Source: Dysgonomonas sp. 520 (GTDB lineage Bacteria > Bacteroidota > Bacteroidia > Bacteroidales > Dysgonomonadaceae). From it: a stretch of DNA of 64,000 nucleotides. This document shows, one piece after another, positions 1 to 8,397 of this stretch. Made by a program: the position numbers and the translations under genes. The DNA is taken from positions 1-64,000 of the forward strand of contig NZ_QVMP01000012.1 in assembly GCF_010501095.1 (NCBI RefSeq), given 5' to 3'. The notes under the pieces were generated by a model. The model made no database searches. It was not told the DNA's origin and saw nothing but the letters and a program-made list of their open reading frames with translations. Each line of letters starts with the position of its first letter. Within the stretch, counting starts at the first letter, position 1.

Positions 1-52
1 AATGTCAAAGAGCAATTGGATTTATTTAATTCAAATTTTTAACGCATCAGTA

Positions 53-379
53 CTAATTTGCCATAATAGATACTGCAGCGGAAGTGGCCCAACCCACACA
101 GGAACCCATATTGCCCTGATCTCCGGGGATGGGTAGAGGGTTGACTAGATAATGTGTAGTTGATGTTTCTGAGCCTCCGGGAGAGCCTCCTGGATCGATG
201 TTGTCGTCATCCGGATCGAAGTTTGCTGCTTTGGTAGAATACCCTTCGTCTACTTTGGGATAACTGTCATACTCAGCCTTTGTAGCGGGTATAACACCAC
301 CCGGATGGTTTTGAGCATTTGCGAAATGGAAGCTAAAGCAGCTTAACAAAAAATAAATAATAAAAACATTTCTCTTCAT
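53..379 (-). pseudogene. Truncated papain-like (C1) cysteine protease, N-terminal part only
   Basis: This reading frame encodes 108 residues. It has a signal peptide ending near ANA (residues 20-22), an acidic linker rich in Asp, Gly and Pro, and then a stretch containing DQGNMGSCVGWA, which matches the start of the papain-family catalytic domain: the oxyanion-hole Gln and the nucleophile Cys followed by Trp-Ala. The frame stops 16 residues after that Cys, so the catalytic His and Asn and most of the usual 200-residue domain are missing. No continuation is visible in the remaining 52 bases in any minus-strand frame. It is probably a decayed gene, or a full-length gene broken by a frameshift beyond the window edge. 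Confidence 0.55.
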
Positions 380-533
380 AATTAAGTCTTTTAAAGTGGA
401 TATTATGCAAATATATCTAAAAATTTAATAATATAAAGTATTTTTTACTTAAAAAGTGACGTGGGTATGAAAAAAGGATAACTCCACGAGGGTGTTATCC
501 TTAAAAAAATGTAGTAAAAGATTGTTATTTATA

Positions 534-2054
534 TTATTTCTTCAGAAGAGACAAGGTTTTATTAGAGCCGTCTTCAATGTCAATTTTCACGAAATACATT
601 CCGGATACTAAGTTGTTTATGTCTAGTTCTTTGGTCTTCGGTTTACTTATGAGTTTTTTTCCTTGAGGATTGTAAACCGTAACGAGAGTTGGAGTTTGCT
701 CTCCACTAATGTTCAGGATGTCGGTAGCCGGATTTGGATAGATTGATATGTCTGCTATCTTGTTCTTGGAGATAGACGAATGGTTTGGAGAAAGCAGGTT
801 CAGCCAGTTCAGTTTTATGTTGCCCGACGTAATTTTCAGGCGGATAGTATGTTTCCCCGGGGTGATGCTAAATGGATATTCCTGAGTTTGCCAATTGCTG
901 AACTCATTGGTCGACTTGATTGTGAGGTCTGGCTTTTCGTTCCCATCTACTGACACTTTGCAAATAGCGTCAGATTCACAAGAAACTCTGAGTTGCAGCT
1001 TGCAATCTCCTGCATTTTCGGGAACGTTGATATTGTATTCTACCCATCTGTTGTCTCTGAAATCACAGATGTTCAGTTTGCCCGATTGGTCGTTGGTTGG
1101 CTCCAGTAATATGCTCGACTCCCAATGGTCGCTGTCGGGGATGTCGGCAATATTTGTTGAGGTGTAATGTTCGGCAGGAATCTGGCTGCTCACATTGAAA
1201 TAGTGCGACTTGTCTTGAGACGACATGTTGACAAATACTTCTCCCAATTTGGTTAATTTGCCCGGCTTGTTATCTTCCAGCAGTTGCATGAAAGGCCACT
1301 TGTCATTTTCGTCGGTTCTAGGAATAAACCAAGCGTAACGATATACATCCTTGTCGTTTTCGAGATAGTTTAGGGCATTTACCATATATTCCAGTTGGTT
1401 TTCTTCGGGATTACCTTCAATTTCCCAGAAATTGTCCCATGCGCAAAACTCGGTCAGCCAGATGGGTTTTCCGTATTTTTTGAAACGGCCGATATACCAC
1501 ATCAGGGCAGATGGGTATGGCATGTAACAGTGAACCGCAATGTAGTCTACACGGCAATTGGGACACTCTTTGAAAAAATCGTCCAGATAGTTTATCGGGT
1601 CGTAATATGGTGCATCAGGACTGTAATTTACAGCTGGTCCCACCAGCTTTAATCCGAAATTGTCGGCTATTTTTTCCAGATCTTTCCATTTAGCGGCAGC
1701 TTGTTTGGGTGTCATGTTGGCCTGATTCACAAAGTTAGGTTCGTTGAAGCCAAGCAAGTATTTTACATTGGGGTGTGTTTTTAAATAATTTCTGATTGCA
1801 GCTTCGTTGTAGTCGCCGTTCCAAGCCATAGGCAAGAAGTCTATCCCGTTTTCTTCAATGGCATTGTTGGTACTGTTTTTTGGGGTTGAATCCCAATTGT
1901 AGAACCAAGATATTCCGTCCGATAAGGCAGCGATATCCTGATCGTAGGGGATGTTATACGAAACTCCTCGCTTGTAACTTTTTTGTTGCGCAAAGTTTTG
2001 CATCGGAATCAGTATGGTTAGAATACTTAAAGTTAAAAAATGTAATCTTTTCAT
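534..2054 (-). CDS. Secreted GH128-like glycoside hydrolase with CBM-like and T9SS sorting domains
   Basis: This 506-residue protein has a signal peptide (about residues 1-22) and a catalytic domain at about 30-260 resembling the Glyco_hydro_cc/GH128 fold, which contains beta-1,3-glucanases. The motif LGFNEPNF carries a candidate acid/base Glu105 and WLTEFCAW a candidate nucleophile Glu202. Residues about 285-415 resemble a carbohydrate-binding module. Residues 430-506 (IYPNPATD...GMYFVKI) form a typical type IX secretion C-terminal domain, so the enzyme is expected to be exported through the Por/T9SS machinery to the cell surface or medium. It stands alone with its own promoter and no Sus genes beside it. 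The substrate is inferred from the family only. Confidence 0.85.
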   Translation of the reverse strand: MKRLHFLTLSILTILIPMQNFAQQKSYKRGVSYNIPYDQDIAALSDGISWFYNWDSTPKNSTNNAIEENGIDFLPMAWNGDYNEAAIRNYLKTHPNVKYLLGFNEPNFVNQANMTPKQAAAKWKDLEKIADNFGLKLVGPAVNYSPDAPYYDPINYLDDFFKECPNCRVDYIAVHCYMPYPSALMWYIGRFKKYGKPIWLTEFCAWDNFWEIEGNPEENQLEYMVNALNYLENDKDVYRYAWFIPRTDENDKWPFMQLLEDNKPGKLTKLGEVFVNMSSQDKSHYFNVSSQIPAEHYTSTNIADIPDSDHWESSILLEPTNDQSGKLNICDFRDNRWVEYNINVPENAGDCKLQLRVSCESDAICKVSVDGNEKPDLTIKSTNEFSNWQTQEYPFSITPGKHTIRLKITSGNIKLNWLNLLSPNHSSISKNKIADISIYPNPATDILNISGEQTPTLVTVYNPQGKKLISKPKTKELDINNLVSGMYFVKIDIEDGSNKTLSLLKK

Positions 2055-2116
2055 GGTTTTAATAATGGCTATTTTGTATTTGTTTTTATATTGAGTTTTT
2101 GATGGGGATGGATGCT

Positions 2117-2148
2117 CAAAATTAGCATTGCGTGCAGGGGTGTCAAAA
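2117..2148 (-). promoter_or_regulatory. Bacteroidetes-type promoter for the GH128-like gene
   Basis: On the minus strand TTTTG (2148-2144) is followed after 19 bases by TAATTTTG (2124-2117), matching the -33 and -7 consensus TTTG/TAnnTTTG of Bacteroidetes. It lies about 65 bases upstream of the start codon. The rest of the 326-base gap between this gene and the next (2055-2380) shows no other convincing feature. Confidence 0.6.
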
Positions 2149-2380
2149 TAATTTGTTTCTCAAAAACTCAACATTGCCGGATAAATACCACAACATTACT
2201 ACTACATTGTGTTTGTTTGGTGTTGTTGTTTAGGCGTTTATGCGATTTTTTATTAAATTTGAAATGAATGGGAGGTGCGATTTGCAAAATAAATTGTTAA
2301 ATAAAAAAAGAGTGATTACTAGGGCGTTGCATTTGTATTTTTCATAACTTCGCATTCCATAAATAAAACTTGTAATAGCT

Positions 2381-2833
2381 ATGAGTAGAGATAAGAAGCA
2401 AGTAATAAAGAATATTATCGGTAAAGCTGTGGATAATTTGACAACAGATTATGCCGGTAGTTCGCTTACTGATGTTTTCATTGTTATAGATAGAGAAAGT
2501 GGCGAATTGTCAGTCTTTGACGATGAGGAAAATTGTGTAGCTAAAGATGTTGTATACAAATGGGTCGAAAATCCTGATGTTGATAGCGACATTACAAGTT
2601 CGGTCTATGCCCGTGATTTGAGAGAGGCTGTTGCGGAGATGGATGATGAGGGTAAATTTGAAACTTTAAATGTGTATACACCTTTTTCCATCAATCTGGC
2701 AGATGAGGACTTTTCTGTCTTGGAAGAGTTGCTTTTGGTTGAAGACGATTCTTTGGTGAGAATAGACAACAAGTTTATGGAGCGTATGGACAAGGAATTT
2801 GACGAATTTCTGGATAAACTTTTGAATGAATAA
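2381..2833 (+). CDS. Conserved acidic hypothetical protein upstream of smpB
   Basis: This 150-residue, strongly acidic protein has no signal peptide or membrane segment, so it is probably cytoplasmic. I do not recognise a named domain. The C-terminus is rich in Glu, Asp and Leu and is probably helical. Its stop codon overlaps the smpB start in a TAATG arrangement, which points to translational coupling and one operon. The central part reads like a sensor or ribosome-associated accessory protein, but no function can be assigned. Coupling to smpB makes a role in ribosome rescue or translation quality control worth testing. Confidence 0.8.
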   Translation: MSRDKKQVIKNIIGKAVDNLTTDYAGSSLTDVFIVIDRESGELSVFDDEENCVAKDVVYKWVENPDVDSDITSSVYARDLREAVAEMDDEGKFETLNVYTPFSINLADEDFSVLEELLLVEDDSLVRIDNKFMERMDKEFDEFLDKLLNE

Positions 2834-3291
2834 TGGTTACGAAACTACCAAGCATAAATATAAAAAATAAGCGGGCAACTTTCGACTACGAGTTGCTCGA
2901 TACATTTACTGCAGGAATAGTGCTTACGGGTACGGAAATCAAGTCTATCCGTTTAGGAAAAGCCAGTCTTGTAGATACTTATTGCATTTTAGAGAAAGGC
3001 GAATTGTGGGTGAAGAACATGAATATCTCCGAATATTTTTATGGTTCGTACAATAATCATAATGCCCGTCGTGATCGGAAACTTTTGCTTAACAGAAAGG
3101 AATTGAAGAAAATAGACCGTCTGGTGAAAGAAACAGGATACACCATAGTTCCCACACGATTGTTCATTTCCGACAAAGGATTGGCAAAACTGAATATTGC
3201 TGTTGCCCGAGGTAAAAAGCAATACGATAAGCGTCAATCGTTGAAAGAAAAAGATGATAAACGGATGATGGACAGACAGTTTAAAAAATAA
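2833..3291 (+). CDS. smpB: SsrA-binding protein SmpB
   Basis: SmpB binds tmRNA and delivers it to stalled ribosomes for trans-translation. The 152-residue length is usual for the family. Family-typical segments are visible: [24 protein letters not shown] near the N-terminus, the LVDTYC and NMNISEY strands of the OB-like barrel, and the basic C-terminal tail ([25 protein letters not shown]) that enters the decoding site. It is the second gene of a two-gene operon, starting one base inside the stop codon of the preceding gene. A bidirectional terminator follows immediately. Confidence 0.97.
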   Translation: MVTKLPSINIKNKRATFDYELLDTFTAGIVLTGTEIKSIRLGKASLVDTYCILEKGELWVKNMNISEYFYGSYNNHNARRDRKLLLNRKELKKIDRLVKETGYTIVPTRLFISDKGLAKLNIAVARGKKQYDKRQSLKEKDDKRMMDRQFKK

Positions 3292-3325
3292 AAAGCAAGT
3301 TTATTAAAACTTGCTTTTTATTTTT
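3290..3325. terminator. Bidirectional intrinsic terminator, smpB / ppa
   Basis: AAAAAGCAAGTTT and AAACTTGCTTTTT form a perfect stem around ATTA, with A/T tracts on both sides. It can end transcription of smpB from the left and of the pyrophosphatase gene from the right, which converge here. Confidence 0.85.
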
Positions 3326-3974
3326 AGAGAGTAAACCCAAATTCTTCGTTATAATCTTCAATTGAGCGTGTTATCACTTCCCGTGCTATTTCCACGTCAT
3401 ACACATGAGTTAGAAGGCATTTGCGCTCATTTTCTCCGGGAATGTCCTTATACGTGGTGAAGTAATGTTTCAGACGCTCAATCACAAGGAAAGGCACATC
3501 GCTGATGTCTCGGTAGCCGCCGTAAATGGCGTCGTTTTCCAGTACTGCAATCAGTTTGTCGTCGGCTTGCCCGTGATCTATTAAGCGGAAACCACCTATC
3601 GGGCGGGCTTTCACAATTATATCTCCGTGAGTGATGTCTTTCTCTGTCAAAACGCAAATGTCGATAGGGTCACTGTCACCAACAATGTCGTGGCGTTGCA
3701 GGCGGGCATTGCTCAATTCGGCAACACGTTTTCCACTATATGTTTGCGGAAGAAAACCGTACAAGGCGGGAATTATGTTTGAGTATTTTTGCGGACGGTC
3801 TATCTTCAGGTAGCCGGTTTCCTTGTCAACCTCGTACTTCACTGTGTCGGTAGGTACAATCTCGATAAATGTTGTAACCACCTCCGGAGCATCCGGTCCT
3901 AGTTTGATACCGTGCCAAGGGTGAGCTTTAAATTTCCGACTCATCATAGAGTCTATAGAGTGTGGATTTCCCAT
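3324..3974 (-). CDS. ppa: Inorganic pyrophosphatase (family I)
   Basis: Hydrolyses pyrophosphate to two phosphates in the cytoplasm, pulling biosynthetic reactions forward. The 216-residue protein carries the family I signature DSDPIDICV at residues 100-108 with the metal-binding Asp100, Asp102 and Asp105. ALYGFLPQTYSG and DGDII-like segments surround it. It is longer than the 175-residue E. coli enzyme and resembles the form common in Bacteroidetes. It is a single gene convergent with smpB. Metal preference cannot be read from the sequence. Confidence 0.93.
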   Translation of the reverse strand: MGNPHSIDSMMSRKFKAHPWHGIKLGPDAPEVVTTFIEIVPTDTVKYEVDKETGYLKIDRPQKYSNIIPALYGFLPQTYSGKRVAELSNARLQRHDIVGDSDPIDICVLTEKDITHGDIIVKARPIGGFRLIDHGQADDKLIAVLENDAIYGGYRDISDVPFLVIERLKHYFTTYKDIPGENERKCLLTHVYDVEIAREVITRSIEDYNEEFGFTL

Positions 3975-4090
3975 TATTTTCTGAAATTTTATTCAAAGCT
4001 ACGGCAATATTATCAAAATGCCAATATTAATAATCTTTTTTTGTATAGATGTGCAGCTTTTTCGTTAATGCCAATCAGTAGTTGAGATAG

Positions 4091-4130
4091 GTTGGTTTAA
4101 ATTGTATAATATCTTTTCAGTAGGGGCGAA
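4091..4130. repeat. Dispersed repeat, copy A (partner at 58921-58960)
   Basis: The 40 bases running from GTTGGTTTAAATTGT to CAGTAGGGGCGAA recur on the opposite strand at 58921-58960 with one evident difference (TATAATATC against TACAATATC). At the other copy the GGGGCGAA end forms half of a palindrome. The segment lies just before the palindromic block that accompanies the HEAT-repeat gene. Confidence 0.75.
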
Positions 4131-4137
4131 ATATACC

Positions 4138-4241
4138 TGTTCTCTGGGGTTTGTAACCCCGGAGTTTTTATTTTCCGGATTTTAAATCCGGATAGTAGCC
4201 AAGCATGGGATTGCAAATCCCACGCGACGACAGTGGTACTT
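4138..4241. repeat. Palindrome cluster, copy 1 (REP-like)
   Basis: Three short palindromes follow one another: GGGGTTTGTAACCCC, TCCGGATTTTAAATCCGGA and TGGGATTGCAAATCCCA. Each is built as a gene-end style hairpin with an AT-rich centre. The whole block is repeated at 5423-5525 with a few substitutions, each time directly after the 3' end of a HEAT-repeat gene copy. It resembles REP/REPIN elements mobilised by TnpA_REP (RAYT) transposases, although no transposase is present here. Confidence 0.75.
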
Positions 4242-4850
4242 TCATCTTTCCTTTTTCATTCTTTCTTTTTCTATTTTCGTTAATGCATTTTTTGCATTCT
4301 TCCTATAATAAGGTTTTTCATGGTTAAGGAAAAGTTCTATTTTACTTTTTGCCTTCTCCGATTTCAGATTTCCTAAAGTAGTAATAATATGCCCTGTGAT
4401 ACTATTATCCCCCAATAGGGGGATGAGTACATCTTCAATGTCTGACTTCCTGGATTTTATCTTCGCCAACGCCAGAATGAACATTTGTCGGGAATAATCA
4501 TTCCGTTTATCTTTCACAATTTCTAAAATGTGATCTACATCATCTTCCTGTATGATAACAGTAAAGGCATTACCTATGGCCCAGCAATAAGATAAATGAT
4601 TGTACTTCATTTTTTTAAACTCGTTCAATAATGGCATATTTGCTATTCTTTTAGCTTCTTTTACAGTTAAGGACCTTACAATTCCTTCTTTTATACCTAA
4701 ATGCTCATAATCATAATTTAGCAAATCTACTAATACCTGAATTGCCTGAGGATATCTCATTCGTGTGTTTACAAGGTCATCAATGCTGGAAACAATAATT
4801 CCAACTTCGGCTAATTTCTCAACAATTATTTTTTTATTTGTTATTATCAT
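4242..4850 (-). CDS. HEAT-repeat protein, copy 1
   Basis: This 202-residue protein has no signal peptide. It is built from helical pairs such as DIEDVLIPLLGDNSITGHII and LGNLKSEKAKSKIELFLN that look like HEAT repeats, a protein-protein interaction scaffold. A close paralogue lies at 5526-6134. The two are nearly identical over roughly the first 37 and last 105 residues but clearly diverged between (residues about 38-95), a mosaic pattern suggesting gene conversion after duplication. Some small HEAT proteins act as immunity partners of secreted toxins, but no toxin is visible here and no function is assigned. Confidence 0.75.
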   Translation of the reverse strand: MIITNKKIIVEKLAEVGIIVSSIDDLVNTRMRYPQAIQVLVDLLNYDYEHLGIKEGIVRSLTVKEAKRIANMPLLNEFKKMKYNHLSYCWAIGNAFTVIIQEDDVDHILEIVKDKRNDYSRQMFILALAKIKSRKSDIEDVLIPLLGDNSITGHIITTLGNLKSEKAKSKIELFLNHEKPYYRKNAKNALTKIEKERMKKER

Positions 4851-4952
4851 AATCTTAAAATTTTCTGGTTATTCAAAAAACTTGTATTGCATATTATATT
4901 TTCAGAAGTGGTTCAAATTTCCTACTAAGCAGACTGCATTAATTCCAAAAAC

Positions 4953-5384
4953 TCATTCCAAAACAGGAGGATTCTTCTCAAATTCTTTCATATATCTATC
5001 AAAATCAAATTCATTTTTTATAGGATAATTGAATAGCAATATACATTCATCGGAATCATCCCTGTTATAAATTACTATATATTTTTCTCCTTTATAATCC
5101 TTTCCTGGAACAATTACTTCTCCATTCTTTTTTAGTGGAACTTTTGATGTTGTTTTTATATATTTTTCATTATCATAAAATGAAATAAATAAACTAGATC
5201 CTGTTTTCTGTGCATTACCAGAAGGATTATTATATTTATCTATTGTAGCAATGGCATAAGCTGGATCGTTGTGTATATTTCGTCTTATGCTTCGCCGATC
5301 GTATATAGACCCAAATACAATAAGAAATACAACTCCAAGCAATATCAACATTAATAAATATTCTTTTTTTATAGCATTTTTCAT
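4953..5384 (-). CDS. Membrane-anchored hypothetical protein
   Basis: This 143-residue protein has a single N-terminal hydrophobic segment (LLMLILLGVVFLIVFGSIY, about residues 10-28), followed by a polar domain of about 110 residues with beta-strand character (SSLFISFYDNEKYIKTTSKVPL, KYIVIYNRDDSDECILLF). It is probably anchored in the inner membrane with the domain in the periplasm, or is an uncleaved signal anchor. It sits between the two HEAT-repeat copies on the same strand and is not itself duplicated. I do not recognise a family. The position suggests it belonged to the original unit with one HEAT gene. Confidence 0.65.
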   Translation of the reverse strand: MKNAIKKEYLLMLILLGVVFLIVFGSIYDRRSIRRNIHNDPAYAIATIDKYNNPSGNAQKTGSSLFISFYDNEKYIKTTSKVPLKKNGEVIVPGKDYKGEKYIVIYNRDDSDECILLFNYPIKNEFDFDRYMKEFEKNPPVLE

Positions 5385-5422
5385 TTTTTTATGTTTTTAT
5401 ATACAGGTAGTGTTGGTTGCCC

Positions 5423-5525
5423 GTTCTCTGGGGTTTGTAACCTCGGAGTTATTATTCTCCGGATTTTAAATCCGGATAGTAGCCAAGCATGGGATTGTAA
5501 ATCCCACGCAACGACAGTGGTACTT
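5423..5525. repeat. Palindrome cluster, copy 2 (REP-like)
   Basis: Second copy of the three-palindrome block seen at 4138-4241, again abutting the 3' end of a HEAT-repeat gene. One stem base differs here (GGGGTTTGTAACCTC), and GCAAATCCC is GTAAATCCC. Confidence 0.75.
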
Positions 5526-6134
5526 TCATCCTTCCTTTTTCATCCTTTCTTTTTCTATTTTCGTTAATGCATTTTTTGCATTCCTCCTATAATAAGGTTT
5601 TTCATGGTTAAGGAAAAGTTCTATTTTACTTTTTGCCTTCTCCGATTTCAGATTTCCTAAAGTAGTAATAATATGCCCTGTGATACTATTATCCCCCAAT
5701 AGGGGGATGAGTACATCTTCAATGTCTGACTTCCTGGATTTTATCTTCGCCAACGCCAGAATGAACATTTGTCGGGAATAATCATTCCGTTTATCTTTCA
5801 CAATTTCTAAAATGTGATCTACATCATCTTCCTGTATGATAACAGTAAAGGCATTACCTATGACCCAACAATATGACAAATCCTTAGACTTCATTTTCTC
5901 AAATTCCTCTAATAGTGGCTTATTGGCTATTCTTTTGGCTTCTTTTACAGTTAAGGATCTGGCTATAGCCTTTTTTACTCCCAAGTGTTCATAGTCATCG
6001 CAATTAAGTAGGTTTACCAATAGGGGTATTGCCTGAGGATATCTCATCCGTGTGTTTACAAGGTCATCAATGCTGGAAACAATAATTCCAACTTCGGCTA
6101 ATTTCTCTACGATTATTTTATCTGTCAATTTCAT
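5526..6134 (-). CDS. HEAT-repeat protein, copy 2
   Basis: This 202-residue paralogue of the protein at 4242-4850 has the same HEAT-like helical repeats and no export signal. The nucleotide sequences of the two copies are almost the same over the last 300 or so bases and through the palindrome block behind the stop codon. The central segment (VNLLNCDDYEHLGVKKAIARS here, VDLLNYDYEHLGIKEGIVRS in copy 1) has diverged. The duplicated unit is therefore gene plus REP block. Its promoter region lies in 6135-6369, which also serves the divergent gene at 6370. Confidence 0.75.
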   Translation of the reverse strand: MKLTDKIIVEKLAEVGIIVSSIDDLVNTRMRYPQAIPLLVNLLNCDDYEHLGVKKAIARSLTVKEAKRIANKPLLEEFEKMKSKDLSYCWVIGNAFTVIIQEDDVDHILEIVKDKRNDYSRQMFILALAKIKSRKSDIEDVLIPLLGDNSITGHIITTLGNLKSEKAKSKIELFLNHEKPYYRRNAKNALTKIEKERMKKEG

Positions 6135-6369
6135 ACTCTCGATTTTTATGGCTGTTCCATCAACAAAGTAAGTATAAATAACAATACTTTCTTTTTTTAA
6201 TGTATTTTTTGTTAATATATTTTTCGGAATTTTTAGGCGAAGGATATTCTTTCAAGCATTCCGATTCTGATGATAGTCATTGTTTTTTTTATTTTTTTTG
6301 AGTTTTATCTCTGTGTTTAACACAATTTAGTTCTATATTCGCAATGGAAATGTAAAACACAGAACAATA

Positions 6370-7428
6370 ATGATATTCGATTACCGAAAATTATACCATG
6401 AAATTTTCAAAACTACTAAAATAAACGTCTTATTTTGTTTTCTTTTTGTTATTTCCTTTTCGGCTTGTTCGCCCCATATTGGAAGAACAATTACAAAAAC
6501 ATATTCGCCTCTTGACGAAGATTCCGATGTGGAAGTATTTTTCGATAAGAGCAGTATGCCACCGTCAGGTATTGAATCTTTAGGGGTGATAGATATAAAA
6601 GATGCAGGGGTATCAACGCTTTGCGATTCTGTCAGTGTATTGGATTATATAAAAAAGGAAGCCCGCCAGATAGGAGGAGACATAATATTTATAAGCAGAC
6701 ATAATAAGCCGGAACTTTGGGGAAATGGTTGTCACGAGATGAAAGGTGTCATATTCAGGACAATAGATGGCATGTCGGGTTTAGATCAGGATTCAACGAA
6801 TAATATAACGAAAAGATACACCGAATCTAACGAAAGGAAGTTGCCCCGTTTTAAGGTGGCTGCAAGTGCAGGTTATGGTTGGAGAACGGCGGAGCTGGCA
6901 GCTGATATAGATCATAGTCAACGAAGTTTTTGTGAAAAATTGATGCATGCTCCCGTTTGGGATGCTTCCGTAAACTATTATTTTTGCGATTTCTGGGGAT
7001 TAGGACTCATGTATTCAGCCTTTTCGGCTACGGCCGATGGTTCGGTAGGAGGGTTGAAGGGCAAGGGCAAAAGTCTCATAACTTTTGCCGGACCTGCATT
7101 TTCCATAAGATCTGCTTTGCACCCGAAATGGATTCTTGAGGGTAGTTTTGGTGTTGGTTATTTGGGTTATAAATTGAATCTTGATTTTCCCGAACATGAA
7201 GAAAAGTATACAGGTGCAACCGTGGGGATACAATATTCGCTGGGAACAGAATACAAATTCAATAAAAACTGGGGATTAGGTCTGAATCTCATCGGAATTG
7301 GTGGTGCCTTGAGCAAGATGAAAAAAAATGAAAACGGAGATAAATCTACAATAAAATTTGACGATAAAGAGATGGAGGGCCTTCAAGGCATCCGACTAAG
7401 TATGGGTATACGTTACTACATACATTGA
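6370..7428 (+). CDS. Putative lipoprotein with C-terminal outer-membrane beta-barrel
   Basis: The 352-residue protein starts with a hydrophobic segment ending in FSACS, a plausible lipobox with the Cys about 33 residues in. The first half is a small alpha/beta region (VEVFFDKSSMPPSGIESLGVIDIKDAG). From about residue 160 the sequence becomes a series of amphipathic strands rich in Gly, Tyr and Trp, ending in GIRLSMGIRYYIH, typical of Bacteroidetes outer-membrane barrels. It is followed at once by a MITE-like repeat. Function is unknown. The only in-frame ATG gives a long polar lead before the hydrophobic core. Confidence 0.7.
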   Translation: MIFDYRKLYHEIFKTTKINVLFCFLFVISFSACSPHIGRTITKTYSPLDEDSDVEVFFDKSSMPPSGIESLGVIDIKDAGVSTLCDSVSVLDYIKKEARQIGGDIIFISRHNKPELWGNGCHEMKGVIFRTIDGMSGLDQDSTNNITKRYTESNERKLPRFKVAASAGYGWRTAELAADIDHSQRSFCEKLMHAPVWDASVNYYFCDFWGLGLMYSAFSATADGSVGGLKGKGKSLITFAGPAFSIRSALHPKWILEGSFGVGYLGYKLNLDFPEHEEKYTGATVGIQYSLGTEYKFNKNWGLGLNLIGIGGALSKMKKNENGDKSTIKFDDKEMEGLQGIRLSMGIRYYIH

Positions 7429-7430
7429 GG

Positions 7431-7572
7431 ACCCGTGGTGCATTTAGGACTTTGATATAAACTCATTTATTATAAGATTCGTATCGGTTTTGTCATTTTG
7501 AACGAAGTGAAAAATCTGTGTGTTTTCAATCCAGATCCTTCGTTTTACTCAGGATGACAATATAAATATGTA
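7431..7572 (+). mobile_element. MITE-like element copy 1, right end missing
   Basis: It begins with the terminal sequence ACCCGTGGTGCATTTAG shared with the copies at 13126-13312 and 21640-21856, followed by the same interior: an AT-rich stretch, then GTCATTTTGAACGAAGTG (7492-7509) and its imperfect reverse copy CTTCGTTTTACTCAGGATGAC (7539-7558). The right terminal repeat is absent: similarity fades after TATTAT near 7576, where the promoter of the next gene lies. Confidence 0.75.
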
Positions 7573-7573
7573 T

Positions 7574-7581
7574 TATCTTTG
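7574..7581 (+). promoter_or_regulatory. -7 box of the HipA-like kinase gene at a MITE edge
   Basis: TATCTTTG matches TAnnTTTG and lies 34 bases before the ATG at 7615. It overlaps the point where the upstream MITE-like element loses similarity to its relatives, so the element may supply the upstream promoter DNA. Confidence 0.5.
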
Positions 7582-7614
7582 TTGTATCTTTACTTTTCCA
7601 TTCAGGAAAAGATT

Positions 7615-8397
7615 ATGAACTTACGTACTGTTAATGTTATAAGATATGTTACTCCTTTGCGCGAGGGAGGCTCTTTGCCTGCGTTGGCTGATGCTGACGA
7701 CGGGTTCAAGTATGTCGTGAAATTCAGAGGAGGCGGGCACGGAACAAAAATGTTGGTGTCGGAACTTGTTGGAGGTTTGGTTGCTTCGCTGCTTGGATTC
7801 AGGGTTCCTGAGTTGGTGTTTATAAATCTGGACGAGGCTTTTGGACGTACGGAGGGTGACGAAGAAATTCAAGACCTATTGCAGGCAAGCCGGGGACTCA
7901 ATCTGGGGCTGCATTTTTTGTCCGGGGCATTCGCTTACGATCCTGTGGTTACGAGTGTTGATGCTGAAACCGCTTCCCGTATTGTATGGCTGGATGCTTT
8001 TCTGACCAATGTAGACCGCACTATCCGTAACACAAATATGCTGATGTGGCATAAAGAATTGTGGCTGATAGATCATGGAGCGTCGCTCTATTTTCATCAC
8101 TCGTGGCAAGGGTGGGAGAGGTATGCGCAAACTCCGTTTGCACAGGTCAAAGATCATGTGTTGTTGCCCTTTGCCGATGAAATGGATAAGGCTGACGAGT
8201 ATTTGAAAAAACTGCTCACGGACGATAAAATCAGGGAGGTTGTAGATTCAATTCCCGAAGATTGGCTGAATTGGGATAATGAAGAAGAATCGAAGGAAGA
8301 TATTCGTGAAGTCTACTATAAATTTCTGACAACAAGAAGAGATAGTTCCTGTAACTTTGTAAAAGAAGCGCAAGATGCAAGGAAAACATTTATATGA
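7615..8397 (+). CDS. HipA-like kinase family protein (HipA_2 type)
   Basis: This 260-residue protein resembles the small HipA-like kinases. VKFRGGG.GTKMLVSELVGG is the N-lobe. NVDRTIRNTNMLMW (about residues 125-138) contains the catalytic Asp and the metal-binding Asn. WLIDHGASLYF is the DFG-equivalent metal loop. I chose ATG 7615 because it follows an AGGAAAAGA ribosome-binding stretch and lies downstream of the -7 box at 7574. A longer in-frame start at 7579 would lie inside that promoter. The last 23 bases overlap the DUF3037 gene. Related kinases phosphorylate translation factors or other proteins, but the target here is unknown. Confidence 0.85.
   Translation: MNLRTVNVIRYVTPLREGGSLPALADADDGFKYVVKFRGGGHGTKMLVSELVGGLVASLLGFRVPELVFINLDEAFGRTEGDEEIQDLLQASRGLNLGLHFLSGAFAYDPVVTSVDAETASRIVWLDAFLTNVDRTIRNTNMLMWHKELWLIDHGASLYFHHSWQGWERYAQTPFAQVKDHVLLPFADEMDKADEYLKKLLTDDKIREVVDSIPEDWLNWDNEEESKEDIREVYYKFLTTRRDSSCNFVKEAQDARKTFI

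Noticed and set aside
4905-4935. tRNA-like GGTTCAAATTTCC stretch
   Set aside because: No acceptor, D or anticodon arms can be drawn around it; no tRNA was found anywhere in the window.
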